Below, piece after piece: positions 1-6,743 of a stretch of 6,745 nucleotides of DNA. The DNA lies in contig CAAEDZ010000266.1 of the NCBI GenBank assembly GCA_900754775.1, positions 1 to 6,745 on the forward strand. The letters are read 5' to 3'. The notes under the pieces are model-generated. The model saw nothing but the letters and a program-made list of their open reading frames with translations. It ran no database searches and was not told where the DNA came from. Both the position numbers and the translations under genes were made by a program. The number at the start of each line of letters is the position of its first letter. The first letter of the stretch is position 1. Source of the DNA: Clostridia bacterium. GTDB taxonomy: Bacteria; Bacillota_A; Clostridia; Christensenellales; Aristaeellaceae.

Positions 1-2373
1 CGCATCATCCGCGCCTTGAAGATCGAGGGCGGCTGCAACGTGCAGTTCGCGCTCGACCCGGAATCCTTCCGCTACTACGTCATCGAGGTCAACCCCCGCG
101 TGTCGCGCTCCTCGGCGCTGGCGTCCAAGGCCAGCGGCTATCCCATCGCCCGCGTTTCGGCGAAGATCGCCGTGGGCATGACGCTCTCGGAGATCCGCCT
201 TGCCAACGTGCCGGCCAGCTACGAACCGGCGTTGGACTACGTGGTGACAAAGATGCCGCGCTTCCCCTTTGACAAGTTCGCCACCGCCTCCAACAAGCTC
301 TCCACGCAGATGAAGGCCACGGGCGAGGTGATGAGCATCGGCCGCACGCTGGAGGAGAGCTTCCTGAAGGCCGTGCGCTCTTTGGAGATCGGCGTCTGCC
401 ACATGCACATGCCCAAGTTCGACAACACGCCGGACGCGGCGCTGCTTCAGTACGTCTCCATCGGCACGGACGACCGCCTCTTCGCCATCGCCGAGCTTCT
501 GCGCCGCGGCGTGGACGCGAGTACCATCTGCAACCACACGCAGATCGACATGCTCTTCCTCGACTGCGTGAAAAAGGTGGTCGATTACGAGCGCGTGCTC
601 GCCGCCCATCCCGGCGACCGCGACTGCCTTATTAGGGCCAAGCGCATGGGCTTTGCCGACAGGTATATCGCCAAACTGTGGAACACGGATGAAGACGCCA
701 TCTTCAATTTGCGCCGGGGGATGAAGCTCTTCCCCGTCTACAAGACCATCGACACCTGCGCCGGCGAGTTCCCCGGCTACGTGCCGTACTTCTACTCCAC
801 GTACGAGGAAGAAAACGAGTCCATCGTCGAGGACCGCCGCAAGGTGATCGTGCTGGGCAGCGGCCCCATCCGCATCGGCCAGGGCGTGGAGTTCGACTAT
901 TCCACCGTCCACGCCGTCAAGACCATCAAGGAAAGCGGCTACGAGGCCATCATCATCAACAACAACCCGGAGACCGTCTCCACGGACTACACCACCAGCG
1001 ACAAGCTCTACTTTGAACCGCTCACGCCCGAGGACGTGATGAACGTCATCGAACTGGAAAAACCGGAAGGCGTCATCGCCTCGCTGGGCGGCCAGACGGC
1101 CATCAACCTCGCCGAGCCCCTGATGAAGCGCGGCGTGCGCATCATCGGCACGGACTTTGAGGCCATCGAAAAGGCCGAGAACCGCGACGCCTTTGAAAAG
1201 GTGATGCAGTCCCTCGGCATCCCCCAGCCGCGCGGCGAGGCCGTGACCGACATCGAGGAAGGCGTGCGCGTGGCCGCGCAGATCGGCTACCCGGTGCTGG
1301 TGCGCCCCAGCTACGTGCTGGGCGGGCGCGCCATGCAGATCGTCTCCGGCGAGGAGATGCTGCGCGCCTACCTGAAAAACGCCGTGGAGATCAACGAAAA
1401 GCAGCCGGTGCTGGTCGATAAGTACATCGTCGGCCGCGAACTGGAAGTGGACGCCGTCTGCGACGGCAGGGAAGTGTTCGTGCCCGGCATCATGGAACTG
1501 GTCGAGCGCACGGGCATCCACTCCGGCGACTCCATCAGCGTCTATCCCACCTTCTCGGTGAGCGACCGAGCCAAGGAGACCATCCTCGAATACACCCGCC
1601 GCCTGGGGCTTGCCATCGGCATCGTCGGCCTTTACAACATACAGTTCATCGTCGACGCGCAGGAGAACGTCTACGTCATCGAGGTCAACCCCCGCTCCTC
1701 GCGCACGGTGCCGTTCCTCTCCAAGGCCAGCGGCTGGCAGCTTGCCGACATCGCCACGCGCTGCATCCTCGGAAAGAGCCTCAAGGAGCAGGGCATCACC
1801 TGCCTCTACCCGCCGGAGAAGAAGCGCTGGTACGTGAAGGTGCCCGCCTTCTCGTTCACCAAATTGGCCGGGCTGGACGCCTACCTCTCCCCGGAGATGA
1901 AGTCCACCGGCGAGGCCATCGGCTACGACGACAGCATGACCCGCGCCCTCTACAAGGCCCTGCAGGCTTCGGGCATGGCGGTGATGAACTACGGCACCAT
2001 CCTCGTCTCCCTCGCCGACCGCGACAAGGAAGAGGCGCTGCCGCTCGTCCGCCGCTTCTACAACCTCGGCTTCAACATCGAGGCCACCAGCGGCACCGCG
2101 GCGTTCTTGAAGAGCCACGGCATCCGCACGCGCGTGAAAAAGAAGATCAGCGACGGCAGTGAGGAAATTCTCGATTCCATCCGTCAGGGCTACGTCAGCT
2201 ACGTCATCAACACGCGCGACATGAACTCGCTCGATCAGCTATCCGACGGCTACGAGATCCGCCGCTGCGCCGTGGAAAACAACGTGACCATGTTTACCGC
2301 GCTGGACACGGTGAAGGTGCTGCTCGACGTGCTGGAAGAGACGACCCTGACCATCTCCACCATCGACGCATAG
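1..2373 (+). CDS. carB: Carbamoyl-phosphate synthase large subunit, 5'-truncated by window edge
   Basis: Large subunit of carbamoyl-phosphate synthase. It uses two ATP, bicarbonate and ammonia channelled from the CarA glutaminase to make carbamoyl phosphate in the cytoplasm. The frame is open from base 1, so the gene began upstream. The 790 residues seen match about residue 270 to the end of the roughly 1070-residue family. In order: the end of the first ATP-grasp half (fragment residues 1-130), with metal/ATP ligand motif IEVNPRVSR at 28-36; the oligomerisation domain (about 130-280); the second ATP-grasp half (about 280-660), opening with LGSGPIRIGQG at 285-295 and repeating IEVNPRSSR at 560-568; and a C-terminal MGS-like allosteric domain (about 660-790). 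That domain keeps the nucleotide-site pattern: K676, TSGT 696-699, K715 and N737-T738. UMP inhibition is known for the family but only inferred here. The TTG at 16 is not the real start. The gene ends 9 bp before pyrK. Confidence 0.97.
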   Translation, partial: RIIRALKIEGGCNVQFALDPESFRYYVIEVNPRVSRSSALASKASGYPIARVSAKIAVGMTLSEIRLANVPASYEPALDYVVTKMPRFPFDKFATASNKLSTQMKATGEVMSIGRTLEESFLKAVRSLEIGVCHMHMPKFDNTPDAALLQYVSIGTDDRLFAIAELLRRGVDASTICNHTQIDMLFLDCVKKVVDYERVLAAHPGDRDCLIRAKRMGFADRYIAKLWNTDEDAIFNLRRGMKLFPVYKTIDTCAGEFPGYVPYFYSTYEEENESIVEDRRKVIVLGSGPIRIGQGVEFDYSTVHAVKTIKESGYEAIIINNNPETVSTDYTTSDKLYFEPLTPEDVMNVIELEKPEGVIASLGGQTAINLAEPLMKRGVRIIGTDFEAIEKAENRDAFEKVMQSLGIPQPRGEAVTDIEEGVRVAAQIGYPVLVRPSYVLGGRAMQIVSGEEMLRAYLKNAVEINEKQPVLVDKYIVGRELEVDAVCDGREVFVPGIMELVERTGIHSGDSISVYPTFSVSDRAKETILEYTRRLGLAIGIVGLYNIQFIVDAQENVYVIEVNPRSSRTVPFLSKASGWQLADIATRCILGKSLKEQGITCLYPPEKKRWYVKVPAFSFTKLAGLDAYLSPEMKSTGEAIGYDDSMTRALYKALQASGMAVMNYGTILVSLADRDKEEALPLVRRFYNLGFNIEATSGTAAFLKSHGIRTRVKKKISDGSEEILDSIRQGYVSYVINTRDMNSLDQLSDGYEIRRCAVENNVTMFTALDTVKVLLDVLEETTLTISTIDA
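75..99 (+). repeat. 25-bp direct repeat in carB, copy 1 (first ATP-grasp half)
   Basis: These 25 bases encode part of the YVIEVNPR metal-ligand segment of the first ATP-grasp half. They recur base for base at 1671-1695, exactly 1596 bp (532 codons) downstream and in the same frame. A second match of 16 bases (124-139 and 1720-1735, segment SKASG) has the same offset. The repeat reflects the known ancient internal duplication of CarB. Identity at the third codon positions is best explained by shared strong codon preference, although gene conversion is possible. Confidence 0.85.
1671..1695 (+). repeat. 25-bp direct repeat in carB, copy 2 (second ATP-grasp half)
   Basis: Second copy of the 25-base identity found at 75-99. 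It covers the metal-ligand segment of the second ATP-grasp half (fragment E561 and N563). It lies in the same reading frame as copy 1. Confidence 0.85.
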
Positions 2374-2377
2374 GGGG
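2372..2377 (+). promoter_or_regulatory. Ribosome binding site of pyrK (weak)
   Basis: AGGGGG overlaps the carB stop codon and lies 5 bases before the pyrK ATG. It matches the Shine-Dalgarno consensus less well than the sites before pyrF, pyrE and pyrB. This suggests that pyrK translation leans partly on ribosomes finishing carB. Confidence 0.55.
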
Positions 2378-2382
2378 CCGGC

Positions 2383-3117
2383 ATGAAAAAGGGTCTGTTT
2401 ACCGTAACGGAAAATAGCAGCGTCGCCGACCGCACGCTGCGCATGACGCTGGCGGGCGACGCCTCGGCCATCGTGCGCCCGGGACAGTTCGTCAATGTGG
2501 AAATTGAAGGGCTGTACCTGCGCCGCCCCATCAGCGTCTGCGACTGGGACGCGGGCAAGGTGGTGCTTGTCTACAAGGTGGTCGGCGCGGGCACGCAAAA
2601 GCTGGCCCGCCTGCGCCCCGGCGCGGCGCTCGATCTGCTCACCGGCCTTGGCAACGGCTTCGATGCCGGCGCTTCCGGCGCGCGGCCGCTGCTGGTGGGC
2701 GGCGGCGTGGGCGTGCCGCCCCTCTACGGGCTGGCAAAGCGCCTGATGGCGGCGGGCAAGCAGGTGACGGCGGCGCTGGGCTTTGGCAGCGCGCGCGAGG
2801 CCATTTTGGTCGATGAACTGCGCGCGCTGGGCGCGGACGTGCGCGTGGCCACCATGGACGGGAGCATGGGCATAAAGGGATTGGTCACAGACCTCTTTCC
2901 CGCCCTTGCCGAACCCACCTACTTCTACGCCTGCGGCCCGGCGAAGATGCTCGCCGCCGTGGAAAACGCCCTGCCCTGCGATGGCGAAATGAGCTACGAG
3001 GAGCGCATGGGCTGCGGTTTCGGCGCCTGCGTGGGCTGCACCTGCCAGACAAAGAGCGGCGCCAAGCGCGTCTGCAAGGACGGGCCGGTGTTTAAGAAGG
3101 GGGAGGTGCTTTCGTGA
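2383..3117 (+). CDS. pyrK: Dihydroorotate dehydrogenase B, electron transfer subunit
   Basis: FAD and [2Fe-2S] subunit of class 1B dihydroorotate dehydrogenase. It carries electrons from the FMN of PyrD to NAD+ in a cytoplasmic heterotetramer. Its 244 residues are close to the family's usual 250-260. An N-terminal ferredoxin-reductase-like barrel carries the flavin motif RRPIS (47-51). The NAD-binding domain follows, with GGGVGVPPL (106-114) and YACGP (182-186). The C-terminal cluster domain has C211, C216, C219 and C231, with the expected C-x4-C-x2-C spacing and the closing VCKDGPVF. An additional cysteine, C221, sits inside the cluster loop. The ATG start lies 9 bp after the carB stop and gives a normal family N-terminus. 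The stop overlaps the pyrD start, as expected for two subunits of one enzyme. Close relatives exist among general ferredoxin reductases, but the cluster domain plus an adjacent pyrD settles the identity. Confidence 0.96.
   Translation: MKKGLFTVTENSSVADRTLRMTLAGDASAIVRPGQFVNVEIEGLYLRRPISVCDWDAGKVVLVYKVVGAGTQKLARLRPGAALDLLTGLGNGFDAGASGARPLLVGGGVGVPPLYGLAKRLMAAGKQVTAALGFGSAREAILVDELRALGADVRVATMDGSMGIKGLVTDLFPALAEPTYFYACGPAKMLAAVENALPCDGEMSYEERMGCGFGACVGCTCQTKSGAKRVCKDGPVFKKGEVLS
3099..3106 (+). promoter_or_regulatory. Ribosome binding site fixing the GTG start of pyrD
   Basis: GGGGGAGG inside the 3' end of pyrK lies 7 bases before the GTG at 3114. It supports GTG as the true pyrD start and places it in a GTGA overlap with the pyrK stop. 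Confidence 0.75.
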
Positions 3118-4028
3118 ACACACAGGTAAGTCTCTCCGGCTGGACGCTGGACAACCCCGTCATCCCCGCCAGCGGCACCTTCGGCTACGGCTACGAGTTT
3201 GCCGAGTGGTACGACATCAACATCCTCGGCACCTTCTCCTTCAAGGGCACCACGCAGGAAGCGCGCTTTGGCAACCCCACGCCGCGCATCGCCGACGCGC
3301 CCGCCGGCATGCTCAACGCCGTGGGCCTGCAAAACCCCGGCGTGCGCGCCGTCATCCGCGAGGAATTGCCCAAACTCAAAAAGGTGTTCCATAAAAAGGT
3401 CATCGCCAACGTCAGCGGCTTTTCCGTGGAGGAATACGCCCGCACCTGCGCGCTTCTGGACCGCGAGGAACAGGTGGGGCTTCTGGAAGTGAACATCTCC
3501 TGCCCCAACGTCCACGGCGGCGGCATGGCCTTCGGCGCTTCGCCGGAGATGGCCGCCAAAGTCACCGAGGCGGTCAAGGCGGTGACGAAAAAGCCCGTCT
3601 ACATGAAGCTCTCGCCCAACGCCGCCAGTATCGCCGAAGTGGCGCGCGCCTGCGAAGAAGCGGGCGCGGACGGCGTTTGCCTCATCAACACGCTTCTGGG
3701 CATGCGTATCGACCCGCACACGCGCCGGCCGATCCTCGCCAACACCTTCGGCGGCCTCTCCGGCCCCTGCGTGCTGCCCGTGGCGCTGCGCATGGTCTGG
3801 CAGGTGTACGAGGCCGTGAACATACCCATCATCGGCATGGGCGGCGTCGCAAGCGCCGCGGACGTGCTGGAAATGATGCTCGCCGGCGCCACGGCAGTGG
3901 AAGTGGGCGCGGCGAACCTGAAAAACCCCTACGCCTGCCGGGACATCGTCCGCGCCCTGCCCGCGGAAATGGCCCGCTGCGGCATCGAAAATCTTACCGA
4001 CATCATAGGAGGCGCGCACCATGGGTAA
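3114..4028 (+). CDS. pyrD: Dihydroorotate dehydrogenase B, catalytic subunit
   Basis: FMN-containing catalytic subunit that oxidises dihydroorotate to orotate, the fourth step of UMP synthesis, passing electrons to PyrK. The 304 residues form one TIM-barrel domain of normal length. The active-site segment is VNISCPNV, with catalytic base C130; a cysteine here, not a serine, marks a class 1 enzyme. Other visible motifs are K44 in FSFKGT, the substrate loop MLNAVGLQN (66-74), K165 in MKLSPN, N192 in INT, and the FMN-phosphate loops GMGGVAS (241-247) and VGAAN (264-268). The adjacent pyrK makes this class 1B (NAD+-linked). The start is GTG, the only non-ATG start among the six complete genes. 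It overlaps the pyrK stop by 4 nt, which suggests coupled translation. The 3' end overlaps pyrF by 8 nt. Confidence 0.97.
   Translation: MNTQVSLSGWTLDNPVIPASGTFGYGYEFAEWYDINILGTFSFKGTTQEARFGNPTPRIADAPAGMLNAVGLQNPGVRAVIREELPKLKKVFHKKVIANVSGFSVEEYARTCALLDREEQVGLLEVNISCPNVHGGGMAFGASPEMAAKVTEAVKAVTKKPVYMKLSPNAASIAEVARACEEAGADGVCLINTLLGMRIDPHTRRPILANTFGGLSGPCVLPVALRMVWQVYEAVNIPIIGMGGVASAADVLEMMLAGATAVEVGAANLKNPYACRDIVRALPAEMARCGIENLTDIIGGAHHG
4007..4012 (+). promoter_or_regulatory. Ribosome binding site of pyrF
   Basis: A perfect AGGAGG lies within the 3' end of pyrD, 8 bases before the pyrF ATG at 4021. It confirms that pyrF starts inside pyrD. Confidence 0.85.
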
Positions 4029-4719
4029 AGACGTCATCATCGCCCTCGACTTCCCCGGCCGTGAGGAAACGCTTGCCTTCCTCGACCGCTTCACCGGCAA
4101 AAAGCCCTTCGTGAAGATCGGCATGGAGCTTTTCTACGCCGAAGGGCCGCAGATCGTGCGCGAGATCAAGCGCCGCGGCCACAAGATTTTCTTAGATCTC
4201 AAACTCTGCGACATCCCCAACACCGTCAAGGGCGGCATGCGCTCGCTTTCGCAGTTGGACGTGGACATGACCAACCTCCACGCCTTCGGCACCATCGCCA
4301 TGATGGAAGCCGCCCTCGAAGGCCTGACCCGCCCGGACGGCACCCGTCCGCTGCTCATCGCCGTGACGCAACTGACCAGCACCGACCAGATGCGCATGGA
4401 AAAGGAACTGCTCATTGAAAAGCCGCTTCCCGAAGTGGTGATGCACTACGCGCAGCTGGCCCGCACCGCCGGGCTGGACGGCGTGGTCTGCTCGCCGCTG
4501 GAGGCGGGCGAGGTGCATAAGCGCTGCGGCGAGAACTTTGTCACCGTCACCCCCGGCGTGCGCTTCGCCGGCGGCGACACGGGCGACCAGAAGCGCGTCA
4601 CCACCCCGGAAAAGGCCCGCGAACTGGGCTCGGACTACATCGTCGTCGGCCGCCCCATCACCCAAGCGGAAGACCCCGTGGAAGCCTACGAGCGCTGCCT
4701 GCAAGGCTTCGTCGGATAA
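4021..4719 (+). CDS. pyrF: Orotidine 5'-phosphate decarboxylase
   Basis: Decarboxylates OMP to UMP, the last step of the pathway, as a cytoplasmic homodimer with no cofactor. The 232 residues match the short bacterial type (Bacillus and E. coli like, about 230-245), not the longer archaeal/mycobacterial type. The barrel begins with IALDFP, where D10 binds ribose, and VKIG, where K32 matches the conserved lysine. The catalytic tetrad signature [12 protein letters not shown] carries D59, K61, D64 and I65. The phosphate-binding end is present as TPGVR (177-181) and VGRPIT (209-214). The ATG overlaps the last 8 nt of pyrD and has a perfect AGGAGG at the right distance. The stop leads into the pyrE ribosome binding site with 12 bp between genes. 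I see nothing unusual in the protein. Confidence 0.97.
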   Translation: MGKDVIIALDFPGREETLAFLDRFTGKKPFVKIGMELFYAEGPQIVREIKRRGHKIFLDLKLCDIPNTVKGGMRSLSQLDVDMTNLHAFGTIAMMEAALEGLTRPDGTRPLLIAVTQLTSTDQMRMEKELLIEKPLPEVVMHYAQLARTAGLDGVVCSPLEAGEVHKRCGENFVTVTPGVRFAGGDTGDQKRVTTPEKARELGSDYIVVGRPITQAEDPVEAYERCLQGFVG

Positions 4720-4726
4720 GGAGGAG
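4718..4726 (+). promoter_or_regulatory. Ribosome binding site of pyrE
   Basis: AAGGAGGAG begins within the pyrF stop codon, and its GGAGG core (4720-4724) sits 7 bases before the pyrE ATG. It fills most of the 12-bp gap, so there is no room for a promoter or terminator here. Confidence 0.85.
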
Positions 4727-4731
4727 AAGAT

Positions 4732-5376
4732 ATGGAACTGCAAGAGAGGATCGCCCGCGACCTGCTCTCCATCGGCGCGGTTTTCCTGCGCCCGGAGCAG
4801 CCCTTCACCTGGGCCAGCGGCATCAAAAGCCCCGTCTACTGCGATAACCGCCTCACCCTCACCGCGCCGCAGGTGCGCCTGGACGTGGAAAACGGCCTCG
4901 CCGAGACCATCCGCAACCACTACCCGGACTGCGAAGTGCTGATGGGCACCTCCACCGCCGGCATCGCCCACGCCGCCATCACCGCCCACATCCTCGGCCT
5001 GCCCATGGGCTATGTGCGCTCCGGGGCCAAGGATCACGGCCGCGGCAACCAGATCGAGGGCAAATTGGAAAAGGGCCAGAAAGTCGTGGTCGTCGAAGAC
5101 CTCATCTCCACCGGCGGCAGCGTCATCGAAGTGGTCAACGTGCTGCGCGAAGCCGGCGCGCAGGTGCTGGGCATCGCCAGCATCTTCACCTACGGCATGA
5201 AGAAGGGGCTGGACCGCCTCGCCGCCGCGAACGTTCAGAACATCAGCCTTTCCAACTTCGACGCCGTCTGCCGCGTGGCCGCGCAGGAGGGCTATATCAA
5301 GGAAGAAGACATCGCCCGCCTGCTGGCCTTCCGCGATAACCCCTCGGACGAAAGCTGGATCGGAGGCGCGAAATGA
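4732..5376 (+). CDS. pyrE: Orotate phosphoribosyltransferase
   Basis: Transfers phosphoribose from PRPP to orotate, giving OMP for PyrF. It is a type I phosphoribosyltransferase and probably a dimer. The 214 residues are normal length. The PRPP-binding motif [13 protein letters not shown] spans 118-130, with the two acidic residues E122-D123. The flexible catalytic loop (94-110) keeps R96, K100 and H102, followed by GRGNQIEG. The segment [10 protein letters not shown] (72-81) follows the Bacillus pattern (GTATAGIPHA from memory), not the enterobacterial one, which has a lysine there. At residues 97-98 the loop reads Ser-Gly, where better-studied enzymes carry a lysine at one of these two positions (from memory). 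The main catalytic lysine K100 and histidine are intact, so the enzyme should be active. The 3' end overlaps the pyrB start in an ATGA. Confidence 0.96.
   Translation: MELQERIARDLLSIGAVFLRPEQPFTWASGIKSPVYCDNRLTLTAPQVRLDVENGLAETIRNHYPDCEVLMGTSTAGIAHAAITAHILGLPMGYVRSGAKDHGRGNQIEGKLEKGQKVVVVEDLISTGGSVIEVVNVLREAGAQVLGIASIFTYGMKKGLDRLAAANVQNISLSNFDAVCRVAAQEGYIKEEDIARLLAFRDNPSDESWIGGAK
5362..5366 (+). promoter_or_regulatory. Ribosome binding site of pyrB
   Basis: GGAGG in the last codons of pyrE lies 6 bases before the pyrB ATG at 5373. It supports that start and the 4-nt ATGA overlap. Confidence 0.75.
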
Positions 5377-6290
5377 GAAGCCTCATCAATATCCTCGAAC
5401 TCTCGGCGCAGGAGATCGCCGAGCTTATCGCCACGGCGGAGGACATCATCGCCGACCCGCAAAAATACGCCGAGGCCTGCCACGGCAAGAAGCTGGCGAC
5501 GCTGTTTTTCGAGCCCTCCACGCGCACGCGCCTCAGCTTTGAGGCGGCCATGTACGAACTGGGCGGGCAGGTGCTGGGCTTTTCCGAGGCAGCCTCGTCC
5601 TCGGCATCCAAGGGCGAGAGCGTTTCGGACACCGTGAAGGTCGTCTCCTGCTATGCGGACATCATCGCCATGCGCCACCCCAAGGAGGGCGCGCCGCTGG
5701 TGGCCTCGATGAAGGCGGACGTGCCGGTCATCAACGCCGGCGACGGCGGCCACAACCACCCCACGCAGACGCTGGCCGACCTTTTGACCATCTGGCGCGA
5801 AAAGGGCCGCTTTACGGACCTGACCATCGGCCTGTGCGGCGACCTCAAGTTCGGCCGCACCGTGCATTCGCTGATCGAGGCCATGGCCCGCTATGAGAAC
5901 GTGCGCTTCGTCCTCATCTCCCCGGAGGAACTCAAGCTGCCCAGCTACGTCAAAAAGGACATCCTGCAAAAGAAGGGCATCCCCTATACGCAGACCACCG
6001 ATCTGGAGAGCGTCATGCCCGAACTGGACGTACTCTACATGACGCGCGTGCAGAGGGAGCGCTTCTTCAACGAGGACGAGTACGTGCGCCTCAAGGACAG
6101 CTACATACTCACCCCGGAAAAGCTCAAGACCGCCAAGGAGAGCCTTTCCATCCTCCACCCGCTGCCGAGGGTGAACGAAATTTCCGTGGCCATCGACGAC
6201 GACCCGCGCGCCTGCTACTTCAAACAGGCGCTCAACGGCAAGTACATGCGCATGGCGCTGATTCTGAAACTGCTGGGGGTGGAAGTATGA
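5373..6290 (+). CDS. pyrB: Aspartate carbamoyltransferase, catalytic subunit
   Basis: Condenses carbamoyl phosphate with aspartate to N-carbamoyl-aspartate, the committed step of the pathway. The 305 residues match the usual length of about 300-310. The N-terminal carbamoyl-phosphate domain has the signature FEPSTRTR (46-53). The mobile loop SSASKGES (76-83) follows, with K80 reaching into the neighbouring subunit's site. R101 and HNHPTQTL (127-134), with H129 and Q132, complete that site. The C-terminal aspartate domain has R162 in FGRTVHS, R225 and Q227 in TRVQRER, and HPLPRV (262-267). These features distinguish it from ornithine carbamoyltransferase, which lacks the SxxK mobile loop. The ATG overlaps the pyrE stop by 4 nt, and the stop overlaps the pyrI start by 4 nt. 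A partner pyrI implies the allosteric, PyrB6-PyrI6-type holoenzyme; this is inferred from family knowledge. Confidence 0.97.
   Translation: MRSLINILELSAQEIAELIATAEDIIADPQKYAEACHGKKLATLFFEPSTRTRLSFEAAMYELGGQVLGFSEAASSSASKGESVSDTVKVVSCYADIIAMRHPKEGAPLVASMKADVPVINAGDGGHNHPTQTLADLLTIWREKGRFTDLTIGLCGDLKFGRTVHSLIEAMARYENVRFVLISPEELKLPSYVKKDILQKKGIPYTQTTDLESVMPELDVLYMTRVQRERFFNEDEYVRLKDSYILTPEKLKTAKESLSILHPLPRVNEISVAIDDDPRACYFKQALNGKYMRMALILKLLGVEV
6275..6283 (+). promoter_or_regulatory. Ribosome binding site of pyrI (poor match)
   Basis: GGGGGTGGA at the end of pyrB is the only purine-rich tract in range, 3 bases before the ATG at 6287. It is an imperfect Shine-Dalgarno match. With the ATGA overlap, this suggests that pyrI is translated mainly by ribosomes that have just finished pyrB. 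Confidence 0.45.
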
Positions 6291-6703
6291 ACATAGACGC
6301 GATCCGCAACGGCATCGTCATCGACCATATACGCGCCGGCAAGGCGATGGAGATCTATAAGCTGCTCAATCTGGAAGCGCTGGATTGCTCCGTGGCCATC
6401 ATCAAAAACGCGCCCAGCGAATTGATGGGGAAGAAGGACATCATCAAGATCGACCGGGCGCTGGACGTAGACCTCGATGCCCTGGGGTATATCGACCCGG
6501 ATATCACCATCAACGTCATCGTCGATGGCGTGCTGACTGAAAAGCGCCATCCGGAACTGCCGGAGACGATCACCAATATCATCAAGTGTAAAAACCCCCG
6601 CTGTATCACCACCACGGAGCAGGAATTGCCGCAGGTGTTCAAGCTCACCGACCGCGAACATCGCGTCTACCGCTGCCTCTACTGCGAGGGCCAGGCCAAA
6701 TAG
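6287..6703 (+). CDS. pyrI: Aspartate carbamoyltransferase, regulatory subunit
   Basis: Zinc-binding regulatory chain that joins PyrB trimers and binds nucleotide effectors. The 138 residues are shorter than the 153 of E. coli PyrI, with a shorter N-terminus and C-terminus. Residues 1-95 form the allosteric domain. Positions matching E. coli nucleotide contacts are retained: D13-H14 in VIDHI, K54 in KDIIKID, and K86 before the HPELP segment. The C-terminal zinc domain has C101-x4-C106 and C130-x2-C133, the same spacing as E. coli C109/C114/C138/C141. All four ligands are present, so association with PyrB is expected. Which nucleotides act cannot be read from the sequence. Hand-counted GC is about 56%, below the neighbours. 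However, about four fifths of codons end in G or C, similar to a stretch of pyrF, so the lower GC reflects many Ile, Lys and Asn residues and not recent transfer. Confidence 0.96.
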   Translation: MNIDAIRNGIVIDHIRAGKAMEIYKLLNLEALDCSVAIIKNAPSELMGKKDIIKIDRALDVDLDALGYIDPDITINVIVDGVLTEKRHPELPETITNIIKCKNPRCITTTEQELPQVFKLTDREHRVYRCLYCEGQAK

Positions 6704-6713
6704 CCTCAACGCC

Positions 6714-6737
6714 CACCCCGTCACCCCGTGACCCCGC
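6714..6737. repeat. Three-unit 8-bp tandem repeat downstream of pyrI
   Basis: CACCCCGT occurs twice in a row (6714-6721 and 6722-6729), followed by a third copy with two changes, GACCCCGC (6730-6737). It lies 10 bases after the pyrI stop. Its role is unknown, and it may be a chance low-complexity tract in GC-rich DNA. Confidence 0.6.
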
Positions 6738-6738
6738 C

Positions 6739-6743
6739 GGAGG
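6739..6743 (+). promoter_or_regulatory. Possible ribosome binding site of a gene beyond the edge
   Basis: GGAGG two bases from the window end resembles the sites before pyrF, pyrE and pyrB. If a start codon follows within about 5-10 bases, the operon continues past pyrI. The following sequence is not available, so this stays tentative. Confidence 0.35.

Noticed and set aside
2239..3123. Long minus-strand open frame (294 codons) opposite carB/pyrK
   Set aside because: It lies antisense to well-supported pyrK, is rich in Ala, His, Gly and Arg, and has no recognisable domain. It is a typical shadow frame in GC-rich DNA.
2994..4124. Minus-strand open frame of 376 codons, longer than pyrD itself
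   Set aside because: It covers pyrD antisense with skewed Ala/Gly/His/Val composition and no motif. The plus-strand pyrD has all its catalytic residues. It arises because stop codons are rare in this GC-rich phase.
4192..5037. Minus-strand open frame of 281 codons opposite pyrF/pyrE
   Set aside because: Same reasoning: antisense to two intact enzymes, low-complexity composition, no domain.
5292..6158. Minus-strand open frame of 288 codons opposite pyrB
   Set aside because: It is the antisense shadow of pyrB, with no recognisable motif and no plausible independent gene context.
6287..6703. Possible horizontal acquisition of pyrI, because its GC (about 56%) is below its neighbours
   Set aside because: About 81% of its codons end in G or C, the same as a 64-codon stretch of pyrF counted the same way. 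The lower GC follows from amino-acid composition.
6720..6732. Inverted repeat GTCAC-CCC-GTGAC as an intrinsic terminator
   Set aside because: The stem is only 5 bp and there is no T-tract after it. It is also a by-product of the 8-bp tandem repeat.
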